Shown here piece by piece: positions 61,791 to 64,000 of a stretch of DNA of 64,000 nt; position 1 is the first letter of the stretch; every line of letters starts with the position of its first letter. The position numbers and the translations under genes were made by a program. The stretch covers positions 710,596-774,595 of the forward strand of contig NZ_NPJZ01000002.1 in assembly GCF_002245895.1 (NCBI RefSeq). The letters run 5' to 3'. The DNA comes from Rhodococcus sp. OK302 (GTDB lineage: Bacteria; Actinomycetota; Actinomycetes; Mycobacteriales; Mycobacteriaceae). The notes beneath the pieces are model-generated. The model saw only the letters and a list, made by a program, of their open reading frames with translations. It was not told the DNA's origin and did not search any database.

Positions 61791-62111
61791 TCAGCGGCGG
61801 CGAGGGTCGAGTTCCCTCGCGAAGAAAATCGATGCCGACTTCAGAATTTCGTTGGCTTCCTTGAGTTCTCGATTCTCACGCTCGAGATCTTTGATGCGTT
61901 GCTGTTCCGCAGAAGTAGCACCGGGAACTTGGTTGGCATCAATCTGGGCTTGCTTGGTCCAGTTCCGCAGCGATTCGGCGCCGATACCGAGTTTCGGGCC
62001 TATCACCTGACATGCGGAGTAAACGGACCGATATTCGTCGAGGTGGTCGAGGACCATCCTGACGGCTCGCTCACGTTGCTCGGGTGGGTAACGCTTGGGC
62101 ATGATCTGCAT
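61791..62111 (-). CDS. IS3-family transposase OrfA
   Basis: A 106-residue DNA-binding protein. RYPPEQRERAVRMVLDHLDE and GIGAESLRNWTKQAQID form the helix-turn-helix; ERENRELKEANEILKSASIF is the leucine-zipper-like coiled coil. It ends shortly before OrfB, and a T-rich TTTTCTT stretch in the reading strand could serve as slippery site. It directs the transposase to the element ends. Confidence 0.92.
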   Translation of the reverse strand: MQIMPKRYPPEQRERAVRMVLDHLDEYRSVYSACQVIGPKLGIGAESLRNWTKQAQIDANQVPGATSAEQQRIKDLERENRELKEANEILKSASIFFARELDPRRR

Positions 62112-62220
62112 CCTTCACAAAAACGGATGCGGCATCAAACCCGGCACGGTTCAGTTTCATTTCGGCCACATAGTTGCTGGTAGACCGGACAGCTCAGGCA
62201 GGCGGGGCTAGCGTCGAAAG

Positions 62221-62508
62221 ATGCAAGAACCGGTCCCCAACGCCACGCAAGCAGTTCGCTACGCGATCGAGCTTCTGACCATGTATGTCTCGTCAGCGGA
62301 GGATGGACACGCAGAAGCTGCCGACTACATCAGCCAGAGACTCACCGGCATAGATGCCCCGGAGCCCATCGAGGTTATCCGTGGCCAGTTATACCTGGGG
62401 GAAATACTCCTGATCGCCCTGGCAAAGGCTGAGGGCGCTCAGCCCGACGAGTACCGCCAAAGAGCGGTGGAATGGTTGGCGGCTCTCTCCCTAAAACTGC
62501 CTGAATAG
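62221..62508 (+). CDS. Small hypothetical protein (95 aa)
   Basis: A 95-residue, mainly helical acidic protein without signal peptide or membrane segment. Segments such as AIELLTMYVSSAEDGHAEAA and QLYLGEILLIALAKAEGAQ suggest a four-helix bundle. GAAAG is the only ribosome-site-like sequence before the ATG. Codon usage looks genuine. It lies isolated between the IS3 element and ISL3 debris, and no function is recognised. Confidence 0.6.
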   Translation: MQEPVPNATQAVRYAIELLTMYVSSAEDGHAEAADYISQRLTGIDAPEPIEVIRGQLYLGEILLIALAKAEGAQPDEYRQRAVEWLAALSLKLPE

Positions 62509-62559
62509 CTCGGGAGTTGGTGGCCTCTTAAGCGGAATGGAGGTCCCCGATGCACTTTC

Positions 62560-62717
62560 GGTCGGTCCGTGTTGACGACGGGTGCAGCAGCTTCGGGTGC
62601 AGCAGCCTCAGCAGTGGGAGCCTCCGCTGCCGGCGCGGCCGCAGCCTTCGCTCCGGGTGCCTTGGCGGCGCCCCTTCATCGGCAGTCCTTGCCACCGGGA
62701 GTCTTGGCTCCGCCCGC
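62560..62717 (+). other. Alanine-codon-rich stretch of unclear origin
   Basis: In one plus frame this codes an Ala/Gly-rich run (TGAAASGAAASAVGASAAG). It may be the tail of a lost low-complexity protein. There is no ribosome site and no recognisable domain. Confidence 0.3.
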
Positions 62718-62855
62718 AAGATGCTCAAACGGCAGATGTACGGACGTGCCGGATTTAACCTGCTCCGCAAACGAATACTACTCAGCGACTGAAGCATTCA
62801 GAACTGATCACGGAAATTGGGCCAGAACCAGGTTTCGACCGTCGTTCACACGCGA
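62718..62855 (+). pseudogene. ISL3-family transposase 3' end and terminal repeat
   Basis: KMLKRQMYGRAGFNLLRKRI followed by LLSD and a stop at 62792 is the conserved ISL3 C-terminus, followed by about 60 bp of terminal sequence. It is inverted and closely similar to 57708-57850, the corresponding part of the other ISL3 copy. The two therefore flank the IS110/IS3 cluster as inverted repeats of about 140 bp. Confidence 0.8.
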
Positions 62856-62945
62856 ACCCTCGGCGGGCTATTGCTCGACACCCGAGGGCCACCCACCGCA
62901 CCGACCGCTTCGTCAACGACGGGACGCGAGGCGCAGCAGCATCGC

Positions 62946-64000
62946 TCACACACCAATGGGTCCGATCAGTCGGCGATACCGAGTCTTGATGGCGTCTTCG
63001 CCGCCCTCAAGGATCTCACATACGTTGGCTTTAACAGCCGCTAATTGAAGGGTGCCCTCGGCTTCGATTAGCGGCAAGGCATCTCCGTGTTGGAGCGAGA
63101 GGATGTTCTCAGCAGCTGATGTGACAACAATGTTGGCGTTGTGGGTGGAGACAATAAGTTGTCGGCGAGTCTTGATGTTCTTCAGTGTTTCGACGGCGAG
63201 ACGTCTGACGAGCTTGTTCTCGAGATCATCCTCTGGTTGATCGAGCAGGAGCGGATCGGTTCCCATTTGAAGGATGACAGTGAGCAGAGCCGCTGTCTTC
63301 TGACCAGGAGATCCGTGGTCGACAGGAGTCAGATTTCCTCCCGCTGTTGGCCGGTAGAGGACGGCGACGAGATCCTCTGGGAACCAGAGCATGATGTTGG
63401 TGGACAGGTCGAAAGTGTCGGCGTTGGATAGGCGGCTGTAGAAACGGGCGTCCACCTTGAATGATCGCCCAATCTCAGAGTCGGCACCATCTCGAACCAA
63501 CTCGATGAGAGATTTCTTGAACTTTTGCACCCCGGTGTGAAACTGCGGAGTCTTCGGCCGCTCTCTGAGCAGAGACGCGGCGATGCCGTCCTTGCCGAAC
63601 GCCGACTCGAAGGAGTCTGGGCAGTTGAGGAGGGCGCGTAGTTGGTCTCCGATGCTCGCGATGTCGCCTTGTTGGTGGACATCGACCCGGGTGAGCGAAC
63701 CAGAATCTCCCAGTCCTTTCGTGTACGTCTGCCGTCGGGTGAGAAGTTCACCCCTCTTCGAGACGAGTTTCTCCATGAGTTGCTCGATCACGGCCTGCTG
63801 CTCCTGGCCTCGCTGCTTAGAGTTTTCGACCTCGCGCAGTTCGGCTTGGAGGTCAATCTCCCGCTGCCGATCATCCTGCATCTGCTCAGTGGACATGTTC
63901 GAGGCGTTGCCTTGCTCAGTCAGCCAGACGTTGAGCTGTTCTACTCGTTCCTGCCAAACCGTATGGGCTGCGCCTGTCTCCCATGCGAGGCGCGCAGTCT
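62946..64000 (-). CDS. SMC/TrlF-like ATPase, C-terminal part (runs off window)
   Basis: Open to the right edge with no stop, so the N-terminal part lies beyond 64000; about 350 residues are visible. The first 110 or so are a coiled coil rich in E, Q and R (DRQREIDLQAELREVENSKQ). Then comes a C-terminal ABC/SMC half with a signature-like GSPGQKTAALL, Walker B DPLLLDQPEDDLEN and a histidine in RQLIVSTHNANI. This DQPEDDL form is typical of large SMC-like ATPases such as TrlF or other PHP/nuclease-linked proteins, some linked to phage defence or DNA repair. Function is uncertain without the N-terminus. Confidence 0.8.
   Translation of the reverse strand, partial: TARLAWETGAAHTVWQERVEQLNVWLTEQGNASNMSTEQMQDDRQREIDLQAELREVENSKQRGQEQQAVIEQLMEKLVSKRGELLTRRQTYTKGLGDSGSLTRVDVHQQGDIASIGDQLRALLNCPDSFESAFGKDGIAASLLRERPKTPQFHTGVQKFKKSLIELVRDGADSEIGRSFKVDARFYSRLSNADTFDLSTNIMLWFPEDLVAVLYRPTAGGNLTPVDHGSPGQKTAALLTVILQMGTDPLLLDQPEDDLENKLVRRLAVETLKNIKTRRQLIVSTHNANIVVTSAAENILSLQHGDALPLIEAEGTLQLAAVKANVCEILEGGEDAIKTRYRRLIGPIGV

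Larger units (their letters stand above)
60820..62153 (-). mobile_element. IS3-family insertion sequence, apparently complete (1334 bp)
   Basis: The ends TGAACCGTGCCGGGTTT (60820-60836) and AAACCCGGCACGGTTCA (62137-62153) are perfect 17-bp inverted repeats with the TG...CA termini of IS3 elements. GTT on both sides (60817-60819 and 62154-62156) is a 3-bp target duplication. Two overlapping-frame transposase genes lie inside. Confidence 0.92.

Noticed and set aside
62569..63048. Ala-rich open frame of 159 codons
   Set aside because: It joins a low-complexity stretch to an out-of-frame reading of the ISL3 tail and has no ribosome site, so it is not a supportable gene.
1..64000. CRISPR arrays, tRNA or rRNA genes, riboswitches, replication origins
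   Set aside because: Looked for regular repeats, cloverleaf-like and conserved RNA sequences by eye and saw none; a covariance-model search would be needed to exclude small RNAs.

Overview
The window reads as high-GC actinobacterial DNA, most likely Rhodococcus or a close mycolic-acid relative. Reasons: GTG and TTG starts, gene families typical of that group (mycofactocin-type dehydrogenases, paired FadE acyl-CoA dehydrogenases, Ltp/DUF35 pairs, remnants of PknK and wax-ester synthase genes) and actinobacterial insertion sequences. No rRNA, tRNA, CRISPR array or replication origin was seen. The segment is a mosaic of three catabolic modules separated and edged by broken insertion sequences and gene fragments, as in a large catabolic plasmid or island. 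All functions are inferred from sequence reading alone.

Module 1 (55-10006, plus strand): acyl-CoA dehydrogenase, MenB/BadI-like crotonase, decayed PknK-like kinase (minus strand), cytochrome P450, zinc alcohol dehydrogenase, aldehyde dehydrogenase, phthalate-dioxygenase-reductase-like protein and a fused class I CoA-transferase. Together these could oxidise a C-H group to alcohol, aldehyde and acid, load CoA, dehydrogenate and open or hydrate the product. A perfect 20-bp palindrome lies in the P450 promoter.

Module 2 (about 11275-19057, plus strand, visibly more AT-rich): metal-dependent amidohydrolase, class II aldolase-type protein and a branched-chain-amino-acid-type ABC importer whose LivM, LivG and LivF are fused into one protein. 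It lies between two pieces of an IS630 transposase, and its promoter has a site resembling the module 1 operator.

IS cluster 1 (19109-20510): IS5 fragment, an IS6-family element with both terminal repeats, and IS6 and IS110 fragments.

Module 3 (20600-54544), the largest: amidohydrolase and permuted-looking CoA-transferase (minus) divergent from an extended crotonase (plus); a minus-strand P450, two aldehyde dehydrogenases and a mycofactocin-type SDR; a plus-strand SsuABC-type importer with flavin reductase; a 1009-residue ATPase/BTAD regulator; a minus-strand set of nicotinoprotein alcohol dehydrogenase, HMG-CoA-lyase-like enzyme and crotonase; a plus-strand set of ferredoxin, acyl-CoA synthetase, a 107-residue protein of unknown function and an SDR; then an acyl-CoA-dehydrogenase-fold monooxygenase, thiolase-like/DUF35 pair, CoA-transferases, second synthetase, crotonase, acyl-CoA dehydrogenase pair and PhyH-type dioxygenase. 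This looks like uptake and CoA-dependent breakdown of a branched or alicyclic compound, with a retro-aldol step. Five copies of a direct repeat, DTAAYG-N6-DTAAYG, sit in four control regions of this module and may mark the regulon of the regulator.

Right edge (54674-64000): fragments of a ferredoxin reductase, an alpha/beta hydrolase, a wax-ester synthase and a frameshifted patatin; then a nested ISL3/IS110/IS3 cluster, a small unknown gene, an ISL3 tail, and the C-terminal part of an SMC-like ATPase running off the window.
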